A DNA stretch of 64,000 bases from Gliomastix tumulicola (Eukaryota > Ascomycota > Sordariomycetes > Hypocreales > Bionectriaceae). The stretch is from NCBI GenBank assembly GCA_001599755.1, contig BCHX01000004.1, positions 4,898,001 through 4,962,000 of the forward strand, in the 5' to 3' direction. Below the pieces are notes generated by a model. The model was not told the DNA's origin. It made no database searches and saw nothing but the letters and a program-made list of their open reading frames with translations. This document shows positions 1 to 10,146 of this stretch, in pieces. How positions within the stretch are numbered: the stretch's first letter is position 1; every line of letters begins with the position of its first letter. The position numbers and the translations under genes were made by a program.

Positions 1-1869
1 AGGGCAGTGGTAGAAGACCTCGGTCAGGATGCGGTTGACCGTCTGCTGCCGCGGCGACCACACGTGCTCGTTGCACATGGACGGGAAGCGGTCGACGAGC
101 GCCGGGCTGCCCTTGGCCACGGAGCGCGTGTTGTCGTAGAAGCGGTTGGTGTCGGGCATGCCCTTGCGGTTCGCGTGGGTGTCGCCGTACATGGTGACCA
201 GGAGGCTGCGCTCCTCCCAGGCCATGCTGTCGAGGCCGTGCTGGTATCGTCGGGCAAAGTGGCGCTCGAACCACTCGTTGAAGTCGTTGTCGTCGCCGGA
301 GAGCCTGCTGTGTTCGCGTAGTGCTTGTGGGATGCCGTCCTGGTGGCTCGTCTGCTCACGTTAGTTAGTAATGAACTACTGGCTAACATCAACAGACAGA
401 GAGAGAGAGAGAGGTAGTAACATACCCCGATGAGCATATTGTTCGGCACCAGTGCGGCCGACTCGTTCAACGTATGAAGGGATGGGAAGGATGGGATCAG
501 CCCCCAATGGTCTCCAATCTCAGGAACCCGCCCGATCCTCCCCGTGCCCTCGCTCACAGGCGCAAAGAGCACCGTCCCGCCAAACATACCCATCTCCTTC
601 GTCAGCTTGTCCGCCGCGTCCCGTATCTCCGCAACAGTCTTCCTGCGCAAACAGTTCCCCGTTCCGATCTCCGTGGCGAGGTCACTCTTGCGGGCACACT
701 GAAGCAGCAGTAGGAGCTTCAGCTGGGCTGCGATGGCGAGCGTCTCGTCGATGGGGTCCTCGAACGGACGGATCTTCTTCCGGTGCTCGCCGCCCCGCGT
801 GGTCTGCTCCCAGTCGTGCTTCATGTAGGGGTCGTGGCGGTTGGCGGACGGTGGCCAGTGCTCCATGGCGAGGTTCTTCAGGGCCTCGTCGGCAGCATGG
901 TCGTTGCCGTTGACGGGGATGAGGAAGGGGCTCGCGAGGATGGCCTGTGGTATTGTTAGTCCTCGTCCAAATCCAAAATAAGCACTGTGCATTCATTATT
1001 GGTGTCATACGTTTCTAAACAGCTTCTCGCCTTTCCCTCCCTCGGCCATGGACTGCAGGAGCACAGACGCCGCACCAGAGCCGTGTCCGCCGAGAGTAAC
1101 ACGTTCGGGATCGCCGCCAAACTTGTGGATGTGCTCCTTCACCCAGCGCAGGGCGAGGCGCTGATCGTGAAGCCCGACATTGTTCACGCCGCCGTGTTCC
1201 TGCAGGATATGCCAGTGGCTCCAGCTCAGGAAGCCGAAGACGCCGAGGCGGTACTGCATCTCGACAAAGATGAAGGAGTTGTCGTTGGTCTTCATGAGCA
1301 CACGGGGGTCGGCGTCAGCGCGCCCGTGTTGGAAGTCGCCAGAATCTGGGAAGGTTATTAGCAACATGCTGAGCGAGCGATCTAGGGAAAATGACGAGAC
1401 GTACGTATCCAAACCAGGACAGGCAGCTTCTCCTGTGCAGGATGCGCCGGCGCGTACACGCTGAGGTAGAGGCAGTCCTCGGACTCCTCGTTCTTGTTAC
1501 GCATTTCCTTCCCCTCTTCGCCGAATTGGATGCACATTGGCGGCGGCCCGTTGGCATCTAGAGTGACCTTGGTGTTGTTGGATGTCGTTGGGGGCTTGGA
1601 CGTCCACCACGGTCGGGGCTTCTCGCCATATCGAATCCTGGGCAGGTCAGAGGATTATACTATTTCTGCGTTCTTTGCGATAAGTTTGGGTAGATTTACC
1701 GCTGGAAGACGTTCAAGTCCCATGCGAACTCATGTTTGCCTCGATATATGGCCCAGCCTAGATCTACCGTCGGTGTCGAGTCCGTCGCACTGGCTTCGAC
1801 GCACAGAAGGGCCCGAAACCAGAGCGCAAAGCAGGCTGCGGCGAGTATCATTCTTCGCTTCAGGGGCAT
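1..1869 (-). CDS. Type-B carboxylesterase/lipase-like protein, probably inactive (3' end off window)
   Basis: Five exons join in frame: 1869-1700, 1637-1405, 1345-1011, 944-426 and 354-1, giving 537 codons up to the edge. The N-terminus is a likely signal peptide (basic MPLKRR, then a hydrophobic run ending near EASA), so the product should be secreted. The family hallmark EDCLYLSVYAP and the block YRLGVFGFL identify a carboxylesterase type B fold. Two active-site blocks are altered. The oxyanion-hole stretch, usually HGGGF, reads HSGDF across the 1405/1345 splice. The nucleophile elbow, usually GESAG, reads GHGSG, so Gly stands where the catalytic Ser belongs. The acid position, usually DEG, appears to read QDG. 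The triad His lies beyond the window. The fold assignment is firm; loss of esterase activity is inference. The exons splice cleanly with no stop, so this is not an obvious pseudogene. Confidence 0.85.
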
Positions 1870-2777
1870 TTTTCCACAGCCACAGGAATTATTGCGGCGG
1901 ACAGGGGCGTGAATATTCCAAGCTCAGAGGAGGGTGAGCGGTTCCAACAATTCCAGCTTTAGGAACATACTCTACATCACACTTCATGTGGTGGAAAATA
2001 TTTCATTCTCATGAACGAGGGTTATTTCGGGTAGCAAGCCGTCGCGGTGAGAAAGTCAGTTAAAGAGGAGGCTGGGGTCACGAAAGAGGTCTGAGAGGTA
2101 GAGGCTCGATGCCAGCCACCCCATTACCGACAAGATTTAGTCAAGGATATGTAAACATTAGACATAATTAAGCTTCGCCCCGGCTTGAGTGAGCCGTAGT
2201 TTTCAAAGCTCGCCCATGGGAGTCATTTTCCTCGTGGCCATTATCGTCATCTACCATCCAGGAATCGCAGGTGTGCATATGGCTAACACAAAGAAACAGC
2301 TTCATGTTGCCCATCTAGGCATGAGTACTATGGTGCGACCCACGCATCATTCAAAGGAGACAAAGGAAAGTCCATGATAGCAGAGAACAATGACAAGTAC
2401 ACAAGGCGTAGACACAAGACAAGACAATGAGACAAGTTTCCACTTACAAACTTGTTTCCCCCGTCTACTCTGCATGAAAAAAAAGGATGTATGTTCCTCA
2501 GCAGTTCGATGCGGAGCTCAACCTGCTTCTAAGAGAACAGAAAATGGCCATGACGAACATAGTAGATCGGGAAGTGTTATATGAACTTCAAGCCCTGGAC
2601 GAGGCACGCGGAGCGGCATGATAAATGATGTTCGGGGTTGACCTTCATGGCTACTGACAAGATTCTTCATTCCAAATCACACATTATTTATATCACCGGC
2701 CAGAACGGGTCATAAGTGTATCCCTTGCATAGCTCTTTGTATACCTTTTCCATTTCCAGTTGCATCAAATATTCAAC
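1870..2777. other. Intergenic, shared upstream region of two divergent genes
   Basis: This 0.9 kb lies between the start of the esterase-like gene (minus strand) and the unrecognised gene starting at 2778 (plus strand). I see no convincing coding frame or RNA gene. It presumably holds both promoters. Confidence 0.5.
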
Positions 2778-4061
2778 ATGGATAAAGAATGGCAGCAGAT
2801 CCCCAAATACGACGCCTCATGGAGGGTCATCCGCGACTTCTGGGACATGGACAAATGCTCCATCGGCATCCGGAGTGGCTTCCTCCCCAGCAGGAACAAA
2901 AACGCAGAGCTCTACGAAGACATCTTCAAAGCCATCTCCCTCGCCATCAAGCTGCGGCACCTCGGCGTCGCGTTCCCCATCAACCTACTGGTCGGAGTCA
3001 TCATCGATCACGAAATGCGCCGGCACGACCGGACCTTTGAGTTCTTCTTTGAAGATGACCCGAGGAGCGGGAGGCTGATACAGGTCGTGCATGCTATGCT
3101 GCACAACGTGGTGGCCTTCCACGTGAGCAGGCAGGCCGAGTACACGCAGCCTGCGGAGCTGCAGAGACGGATTGATAATACGATTATCGAGTTCATCAAG
3201 GTCAGCAGTCTGTGGGACATCGACGCCGACTCCTGGTTCTGGGGGATAGGACCCCCACCGGAGGGCGAGACGATGGGACGGCGGGTGCTGCTTGATAGAT
3301 GGGCCAACCCGGAGGATGTCCTCTTCTACCGCATGATAGGCGACTGCTACATCACGACGGCACATCGCTGGATGACGCTGAACGGGCGGATAACGTTCGA
3401 CCCGGCAAGGAAGGAGAAGGGCTGGGTGCAGGAGACGTGGCCGCAAGACTGCGTGTGCCCTACGTGTATCTGCTCGGATGTCCTTCCCGAGGTAGCGTCG
3501 AAAGTCGTCATGCCCTGCCACAAGACACCCATCGAGCCGTCGCTGGAGAACTTCCGCGAAGCTCTGGTGGTCATCGTGGACACCGTCGTGTATATCGAGA
3601 CAGCCAGAAAGGACGCCCGAGGTACAGAATCCGAGTCATTCACGAACACGCTCATCAACGGGCTCCTCCCTCACATCCTGTCCCACAATACTCTGAAAGG
3701 TCTCTACAGCTACCACCCCTTCAAGCCGCTTGAGGATCGTCTAGTGCAATGCAACCTGTTTGATGAAGACACCATCGACGGTCTAAAAGCGCTTGCTCTA
3801 GACGTAGCACGGGAATTCTTGAATGCTCAGTTGCTGGATCGACGAGTAAAGCGGTATACGCTAAGACCTGACCCAGACACAGAAGAGGACAGGGATGATG
3901 GCCTTATCACACTGAACAGATTACGGGACAGCTGCGAGGATGGCCAAGGGGCCAAGCAAAGAACGCATGCCAGCCTCGGCGTGACCAACGAGGGTGCTTT
4001 TGCTAATGAGGAGGTGAGGGCGATTGAGGACGCGATATATGGCATTATGAGACTGGCCTAG
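2778..4061 (+). CDS. Hypothetical protein, 427 aa, family not recognised
   Basis: A single uninterrupted frame starts at the ATG at 2778 (context aacATG, A at -3); no ATG lies further upstream in this frame. The protein begins MDKEWQQIPKYDASWRV and looks soluble: mixed charged and aromatic residues, no signal peptide, no clear membrane segment. A small cysteine patch, CVCPTCIC, sits near residue 225 and could bind metal, but I see no matching second half of a zinc finger. The last 80 residues are highly charged. Codon use is strongly C/G at third positions, like the neighbouring real genes, and the frame is long for chance, so I believe it is expressed. Function unknown. Confidence 0.7.
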   Translation: MDKEWQQIPKYDASWRVIRDFWDMDKCSIGIRSGFLPSRNKNAELYEDIFKAISLAIKLRHLGVAFPINLLVGVIIDHEMRRHDRTFEFFFEDDPRSGRLIQVVHAMLHNVVAFHVSRQAEYTQPAELQRRIDNTIIEFIKVSSLWDIDADSWFWGIGPPPEGETMGRRVLLDRWANPEDVLFYRMIGDCYITTAHRWMTLNGRITFDPARKEKGWVQETWPQDCVCPTCICSDVLPEVASKVVMPCHKTPIEPSLENFREALVVIVDTVVYIETARKDARGTESESFTNTLINGLLPHILSHNTLKGLYSYHPFKPLEDRLVQCNLFDEDTIDGLKALALDVAREFLNAQLLDRRVKRYTLRPDPDTEEDRDDGLITLNRLRDSCEDGQGAKQRTHASLGVTNEGAFANEEVRAIEDAIYGIMRLA

Positions 4062-4168
4062 CGTTCACAGGGCTCGTAAGTGCTGCTATATCCTCCAACA
4101 TTTATTACTTGAATATTATTTTTCCGATACAGAACCTTGGTTAATGTGTACCGCGAGATGTTCGAGTG

Positions 4169-4174
4169 AATAAA
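4169..4174 (+). terminator. Candidate polyadenylation signal AATAAA
   Basis: The hexamer lies 108 nt after the stop of the gene ending at 4061, a reasonable 3' UTR distance for a fungus. Fungal poly(A) signals are degenerate, so this is only suggestive. Confidence 0.35.
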
Positions 4175-5124
4175 CTTCAAGTCTCCCATCTATTAACGAC
4201 TAAACTTCGTACATCACCGCCATCTCGTCCCCTTCCCTGTCCCCAGCGGCTTTACGCCCTAGGAATCCGTGTGATGTCCTTTTCAGCTGGATTCATCTGT
4301 CTTGCTGACGAACACTTGCCCTTTTCTATCATCACCAAAGTCACGAACAACCAGCATGGGCCTGCCACGTACAGCCACCCATATTTCGCTCATGTCGAGA
4401 GGCCACCAGACACGTAGGGATCTAGAACTTCCCGAATCCACGCTCAGCTCGCCCTCCTCCTTGTCAAATTCCCCAATCTAGCCACAGTATCCTTGCGCAG
4501 CATGCATCAAACTCCACATACACGGGACGGGAGGGCCCTCTGACCAGGGTCCCATTGCCGTACAAGCCATCCGGCTGCATTCGTCTATTCTGCCGCGCGC
4601 GAGCCAGCTGAGACGAGGGCAGAAATGAATATGCCGACAGGGAAGGGAAACAATATCGCGGTCCAGAGGCCGGGAAACGCGGCATATTGCGGCATGGGAT
4701 CGCGATGGTGCATATGAGTGTGTGTGCTCGAGATGCTGCGCAAAGATAACGTTACAAGTCAACGCCACAGCCCAGCACAAACAGGCCTTAACCAGCAGTA
4801 ACTCGGAGAATTAGAAATCAAGCCGGCTCCGACGGACAATGCACGAATTTCAAGGAAATAGACAGGTCGATCTACCCGCTATCTTAGTTAGTGCAGAGAC
4901 GGCCGCGGCCTGCAGATGCGGGGGAAGAAACGCCATGATGCAGCCACACGACTGGGGGGGAAGGGGAGGAACACGAGACCTGGCACGGACGTGGACGGCT
5001 CGTACGAGGTCTGGGCCTTGAGCCGAGGCACCGCATGGGCCAATACATCATCATCGTGCAGATGCAGTGCGTGGTTTCAGCTGTCGTCTGTCAAGCCACG
5101 GGTTCGGGGGGTTCGTTGCTGCGT

Positions 5125-5131
5125 TATATAT
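5125..5131 (+). promoter_or_regulatory. TATA-like element upstream of the monooxygenase
   Basis: TATATAT stands about 90 nt before the ATG at 5220, a normal TATA-to-ATG distance for a filamentous fungal gene with a short leader. TATA-type promoters often mark regulated genes. Confidence 0.4.
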
Positions 5132-5219
5132 GCTTGTCCGTCAGGACTCTGCACTGCACGTTATGGGCCATACCTTTTAGTTAACGTACGTACGTCTACA
5201 GGTAGCTAAAGATCACAAA

Positions 5220-6967
5220 ATGGATTCCAGCGAACCGATCCCGTATACACGCTTCGCCTGCATCGGCGCCGGTCCCTCAGGCATCGGCCTCGGCGCCACG
5301 CTTCGACGCTGGTACGGCAGCAAAGGCGTCGACCTGAGCATCCGTATCTTCGAGCGTGGCTCAGCCTGCGGCGGCACATGGCAGGCAAACGCCTACCCCG
5401 GCGCTGCGTGTGACATCCCGAGCGCCCTGTACAGCCTCTCGTACGAGTCGAACCCGGACTGGTCGAGGGTGCTGCCCCCAGCGCGCGAGCTGCGCGACTA
5501 CCTCGTCCGCGTAGCCGACAAGTACGACCTCCAGCCTCACATGCGATACGGCGTCGAGGCGAAGCGGTGCGAGTGGCGGGAGAGCGACAAGAGATGGCGA
5601 CTGACGCTGCAGGACGTCAAGACGGGCAGCATCTTCCACCACGAATGCCAGTTCCTCTTCTCCGCCGTCGGCCAGCTCGTCACGCCGCGTGACCTCGACA
5701 TCCCTGGCGCAGAGACCTTCACGGGCACGATCCTGCACTCTGCTCGCTGGAGCCACGACGACGACGGCGGCCGCAGCAACCCGGATATCAAGGACAAGCG
5801 CGTCATCGTCATCGGCAACGGCTGCACGGGCACGCAGATCGTGCCGACTATCGCGCCCAAGGCCCGCCACGTCACGCAGCTCGTGCGCTCGCGGCACTGG
5901 ATCTGCCCGCCCATCGACAAGGCGACGGTGCCGCTGATGCGCTTCATCAACCGCTGGGTGCCGTTCGCGATGCTCATCCAGCGCGTGCTGCTGTACCGCG
6001 CGCTCGAGGGGTTCATCAGGGGGTATCCCCTGACGCCGGACGGGCAGAAGTTCCGCGACTGGCAGCGCGAGACCATCACGCGGTACATGAAGAGCGCGGC
6101 GCCGGAGAAGTACCACGATATCCTGGTGCCGGAGTTCGAGGTCGGGTGCAAGCGGCGCATCTTCGACGCCGGGTATCTGGACAGCCTACACAGAGACAAC
6201 GTGACGCTCACAGACGAAAAGGGGCTCGAGATCGTGCCGAGCGGCATCCGCACGGCGAGCGGCATCATCGAGGCCGACGTCATCATCGTCGCCAACGGCT
6301 TCCGCACAAACGCGCCCATGCACGGCCTCGAGGTCGTCGGGCGCGACGGCCAGACCATCGACGAGCACTGGGCCTCCTTCGGCGGGCCCGAGGCCTACAA
6401 CTGCACGCTGCTCAGCGGCTTCCCCAACTTCTTCATGCTGCTGGGCCCCAACACGGTCAACGGGCACTCGTCGTCCATCATCGCGTCCGAGAACGCCGTC
6501 AACTACTCGCTGCGCCTCGTCGGGCCAATCCTCGGCGACGACGGGCAGCAGCGGAGCACGGTGGAGGTGAAGCGCGGTGCCGAGGAGGTCTATGTGCGGG
6601 ACATCCAGGCGGCGCTGAGGCGGACGGTCTGGAGCCTGGGCTGTGGGAACTGGTACGCGAGGAGGCACGGCGATGGTGAGGAGGGCGAGTGGAACGCGTC
6701 GACGTATCCGTGGAAGCAGGCGTACTTCTGGTACGCGTGTCTGTTCCCGACGTGGGAGCATCTGACATACGAGGTGAGTCACTGGTCTAGTCCTGTGAGA
6801 GGGGAGTGTACTAACCTACGAAACAGAAGTCGCCCAACGAACACGCTCAGAACGCTCAGAAGAGCAGCTATGCCAGCAGTACGTACAAGCTGGCCATGGC
6901 TGTCGGTGTAGTAGCTGCAAGTGTCGTCGCCTGGAGGAGCAGCCTGGGTATCCCCTGGGCTCTGTAG
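5220..6967 (+). CDS. Flavin monooxygenase of the Baeyer-Villiger type, C-terminally anchored
   Basis: Exons 5220-6773 and 6827-6967 give 564 aa; the intron has a clear ctaac branch site. An FAD Rossmann motif (IGAGPSGIG) lies near residue 16, followed by the flavin-enzyme block GGTWQANAYPGAACD. The segment FTGTILHSARW matches the Baeyer-Villiger fingerprint FxGxxxHxxxW, and a second nucleotide motif, VIGNGCTGTQI, would bind NADPH. The expected reaction is insertion of oxygen next to a ketone, or a related S/N-oxidation. The second exon adds a hydrophobic tail (LAMAVGVVAASVVAW) that could anchor the enzyme to the ER. The next gene, 374 nt downstream on the same strand, is a nitrilase. The substrate cannot be read from sequence. 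Confidence 0.92.
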
Positions 6968-7341
6968 TCTGAAGAAGGAAATCCGTAAATCAACCAGATA
7001 ACTAACGAATGAAATGAAGTATCAACTATTATTATTATTATTATTATTATTAACTACTCGGCCGAATGCCCAAATCCCATCACGAGCTCCATATTGTGGC
7101 AACTGGACCCTAGAACTAGCTACTAACTAGACGCCGTTGTCGGCTGCAGGCGGTAATGACGGGAGTTAAGAAGCCCGTCTATTTAAACCCAGATTGCGCT
7201 GATGACGATATCCTGCTCTCCCCGCCTCACCTGACAAATCATCACCTGTTCCAGAAGGTGGTTGTGCTCGATCCTGTGTAATCAACCACCAGCAAGCCAT
7301 TGCATCGTGAGGCATCGTCCAGCCGCAAGCAAACAATCAAG
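6968..7341. other. Short intergenic with ATT microsatellite
   Basis: This 374 nt separates the monooxygenase from the nitrilase. It contains an (ATT)n run at about 7027-7052 and no gene. Confidence 0.5.
7027..7052. repeat. (ATT)n trinucleotide microsatellite
   Basis: About eight ATT units in tandem are visible in the spacer between the monooxygenase and the nitrilase. Confidence 0.85.
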
Positions 7342-8724
7342 ATGACCACTATACGCCTCGGCACAGCTTCTCCCTCCACCCAGGGCAGCACTGCAGCCAC
7401 CCTCTCCTTACTCTCGTCCATTGCTGCCCGCGCCGCTCAGCAGTCCATTGACATCCTCCTGCTCCCCGAGGCCTTCTTCGGCGGCTACCCGCGTGGCACG
7501 TCCTTCGGCTGCGTCATCGGCGAGAGGAAGGAGAGTGGCAGGGACGAGTATGCCGACTACTTCGACGCCGCCGTCGACCTCGGCGATATCGTAGGCGAGG
7601 GCAACGCGGGCGCAGGAGACCGATGGGTGAGGAGGGAGCTCCCCGCGACGGCCCTCGAGAGTGCTACTACTGCTGCGCGCCAGGAGGAGAGCGGGAAGAC
7701 GCAGGCGAAGAGGGGCGATGGCACGCGCGAGGAGCTGGAGCGGATCGCGAGGGAGACGGGCGTCTTCATCGTCACGGGGCTGATCGAGAGGGCAGGGGGC
7801 AGTCTGTACTGCTCGGCCGTCTACGTGTGTCCTCACCAGGGCATCATCGGCAAGCGTCGCAAGGTCATGCCTGTAAGTGTCACTCACTGTCTCTGTCTCC
7901 TGTCCTACTACACTGAAACCCTGTGCTGACATGACACCCCCCAGACCGCCACCGAACGTCTCGTCTGGGCGCAGGGCTGCCCGTCCACCCTCCGCGCCAT
8001 CAGCACCACCATCCGCGGCGTCCGCGTCAACCTCGCCGCCGCCATCTGCTGGGAGAGCTACATGCCGCTGCTGCGCCAGACGCTCTACGCCCAGAACGTG
8101 AACCTGTACCTCGCGCCCACGGCCGACGGGCGCGACGCGTGGCTGAGCCTCATGCGCACCGTCGGCATCGAGGGCCGGTGCTTCGTCGTGAGCAGCAACA
8201 TGTGCGTGCCCGGGAAGGACAGTACGGCATCTGGCGCTGCGTTGCCTACGCGGGCGAGCACGGGTGGGAACGTGGCCAGTTCTGTTATATCGGAGGAGGA
8301 CGATACGATCGGGGCGCCGTTGTCTGCGACTCGGTCGTCGCCTACGAGGCGGAGGCGCAGGAAGTCCGTCTTTGATGAGGACGGCAACGAGATCGTGCTC
8401 TGCTGCCCCGAGGACAACGGTGAAGCGGCACCGAAGACTAACGGCACTGCTGCTGCTGCTGCTGCTGCCCACACGGACGGAGCCAGCAAGACGGCGCCGT
8501 CCTCGTGGATCTCCCGCGGCGGCTCGTGCATCATCAGCCCCTTCGGCGACGTCCTCGCCGGTCCGCAGTGGGAGGACCCCGATGGCCTCATCTACGCCGA
8601 CGTCAACCTACGAGACTGCATCCGGGGAAGACTCGACTTCGACGCCGCGGGCAGCTACTCGCGCAGCGACACGTTCAAGTTCAGCGTCAACGGGCTAGAC
8701 CTCGAGCCACTCCCCTACAACTAA
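7342..8724 (+). CDS. Nitrilase-superfamily carbon-nitrogen hydrolase
   Basis: Exons 7342-7872 and 7945-8724 give 436 aa. The start at 7342 (tcaagATG) is preferred over an in-frame ATG at 7300 because family homology begins at once (TTIRLGTASPS). The Glu-Lys-Cys triad is complete: Glu43 in LLLPEAFFGG, Lys174 in GKRRKVMP at the splice junction, and Cys212 in AAICWESYMP. The wording around Cys212 is that of true nitrilases, which turn nitriles into acids and ammonia. A low-complexity insert of roughly 100 residues (about 255-365) follows the core; it contains a run of Ala, a basic RRRRRK patch and an acidic stretch. The family then resumes at RGGSCIISPFG. The product is probably cytosolic. The adjacent monooxygenase suggests, but does not prove, a shared substrate route. 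Confidence 0.92.
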
Positions 8725-8814
8725 CATAATAGTAGTCACTTGTTGTACAGAACGAGTCAAAAAATGTTGGTATACTGTATTTCATAAGTTCGTGTAGTAG
8801 TAAGCAGCTTCTTG

Positions 8815-8820
8815 AATAAA
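8815..8820 (+). terminator. Candidate polyadenylation signal AATAAA
   Basis: The hexamer lies 91 nt past the nitrilase stop. The next gene converges from the other strand and ends at 9019. Confidence 0.4.
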
Positions 8821-9018
8821 GCTGGGAGAGTACATGAAAAGCATAGCCTCTAGACCATCGCTATGCCACTGTTGGCTGGAGAAAAACACAACGCTTATGG
8901 TAAAATGCAGATGCATGTAAGACGGGCTTTTCGTATGTACAGACGCCCGCGCCCAGACAGGGTCGCCACTGCTTCGTAAGCGAACGAAGCAGGAGGATGA
9001 TGACAAAGGAAAAAAGGA

Positions 9019-10146
9019 TTACTGCGTCCCATCGTTACGGGAGGGTCTCCGACACGGCCGCCAGCCACACTCGGCCTTATGCTCCGTCTCGGCGTCCTTG
9101 CGCTGCCTCTCCAGCGCCGCGTTGGCCAGCACCTCGCGTCGGGACATGCCGGCCGGGTTGGCTCTAACACCGCCGAGGGTAAACTCGCCGCCCGTCCAGC
9201 CGCCGTTGTCCTGGTGGTCGTCTTCGTCGCTGCCGTTGTCCTCGGGGCCCTCGTCCTGGCCGTTGACGCGGTACCGCGAGCTCTCGCCGAGCGTCTGCCC
9301 GCTCGACTTCCAGTCGGCGGCCTGCACCTCCTTCTCGATCTGGTGGCACAGCGTCCAGAAGGCCGCGTCGTGGTCGCCGTGCACGTTGTGCGTCAGCTCG
9401 TGGCAGAGCGTCTTGCGGATCGTCTTGTAGTCGCGGTACCCGTCGTGGGCGTCGGTCCGCAGCCGCAGCTCGATGACCTCGCCGGCGTTGCGGTTCAGCC
9501 CCAGGATCCGCGAGGTCCCCTCGTGCGTCGTCTCCGTGTGCGACAGCGGCTCCATCTCCGTCAGCAGCGACACGGTGAACTTGTGCTTGCGCATCACCGC
9601 CACGATGCCCGGGTCGTTCTTGAGGCGCATCAGCAGGTTCAGGCTGACGTTGGGCTTCGGCAGGGTCTTGAGCGGCTCGACTCTGAGAAACGTGTAGCTC
9701 GTCTCGTCGGCCTTGGAGCGCGGTGCCGCCTTGGACTTGCCGCTGCGCGCCGCGAGCCGGTTCGCCATGCGCTGTGCCTGCCGCGCTGCGTTTCTCCGGG
9801 CCACGCGCGCAGCCATGTCCTGTACATCGCGGACCTCGGCGGCCGGGGATCCGATGAGCTGGAGCGTCTTGCCCTGCAGCGGAGACAGGGGCGTCTTGAG
9901 GTCGTCGGGCCCGGTCTTGAGGAGCGGCGCCTTGGGGACGATGATCTTCTGGTTCGGGATGGGGATGTCGAGCGCGTAATGGATCTCGTCGAAGAGGGAC
10001 GCCACCACGGCGTCTTCGTTGAAGTGGAAGTCGTACTTGGTCTTCCGCCACGTGATGGTGATGGTGATCATGCCGGCGTCGCTAACGCTCGACGTCTCAT
10101 CGTGCACCGACTCCGGGGAGCACTCGGAATGGTTGTCTTCGGTCAT
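9019..10146 (-). CDS. UBL-WLM domain metalloprotease (Wss1/SPRTN-like)
   Basis: A single exon encodes 375 aa. An acidic leader is followed by a ubiquitin-like domain (about residues 26-100, containing IPIPNQKIIVPKAPLL and ending at QGKTLQLIGSP). A basic Ala/Arg-rich linker leads to a WLM metalloprotease domain (about 145-290). The zinc site HELTHNVHGDHD near residue 248 has the HExxH core plus further His, as in Wss1-type proteases. These act in the nucleus on DNA-protein crosslinks and SUMO- or ubiquitin-modified proteins; the ubiquitin-like N-terminus resembles the fission-yeast-type subgroup. The C-terminal third is acidic and then charged, without a domain I can name. The gene diverges from ERD2 and converges on the nitrilase. 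Confidence 0.9.
   Translation of the reverse strand: MTEDNHSECSPESVHDETSSVSDAGMITITITWRKTKYDFHFNEDAVVASLFDEIHYALDIPIPNQKIIVPKAPLLKTGPDDLKTPLSPLQGKTLQLIGSPAAEVRDVQDMAARVARRNAARQAQRMANRLAARSGKSKAAPRSKADETSYTFLRVEPLKTLPKPNVSLNLLMRLKNDPGIVAVMRKHKFTVSLLTEMEPLSHTETTHEGTSRILGLNRNAGEVIELRLRTDAHDGYRDYKTIRKTLCHELTHNVHGDHDAAFWTLCHQIEKEVQAADWKSSGQTLGESSRYRVNGQDEGPEDNGSDEDDHQDNGGWTGGEFTLGGVRANPAGMSRREVLANAALERQRKDAETEHKAECGWRPCRRPSRNDGTQ

Larger units (their letters stand above)
4062..5219. other. Intergenic region between unknown gene and monooxygenase
   Basis: This 1.15 kb has only short, unlikely frames. It holds an AATAAA signal for the upstream gene at 4169, a (ACGT)3 run near 5184 and a TATA-like element at 5125. 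Confidence 0.5.

Noticed and set aside
1..1869. Treating the esterase-like gene as a pseudogene
   Set aside because: All five exons splice in frame with good sites and no stops; only active-site residues differ.
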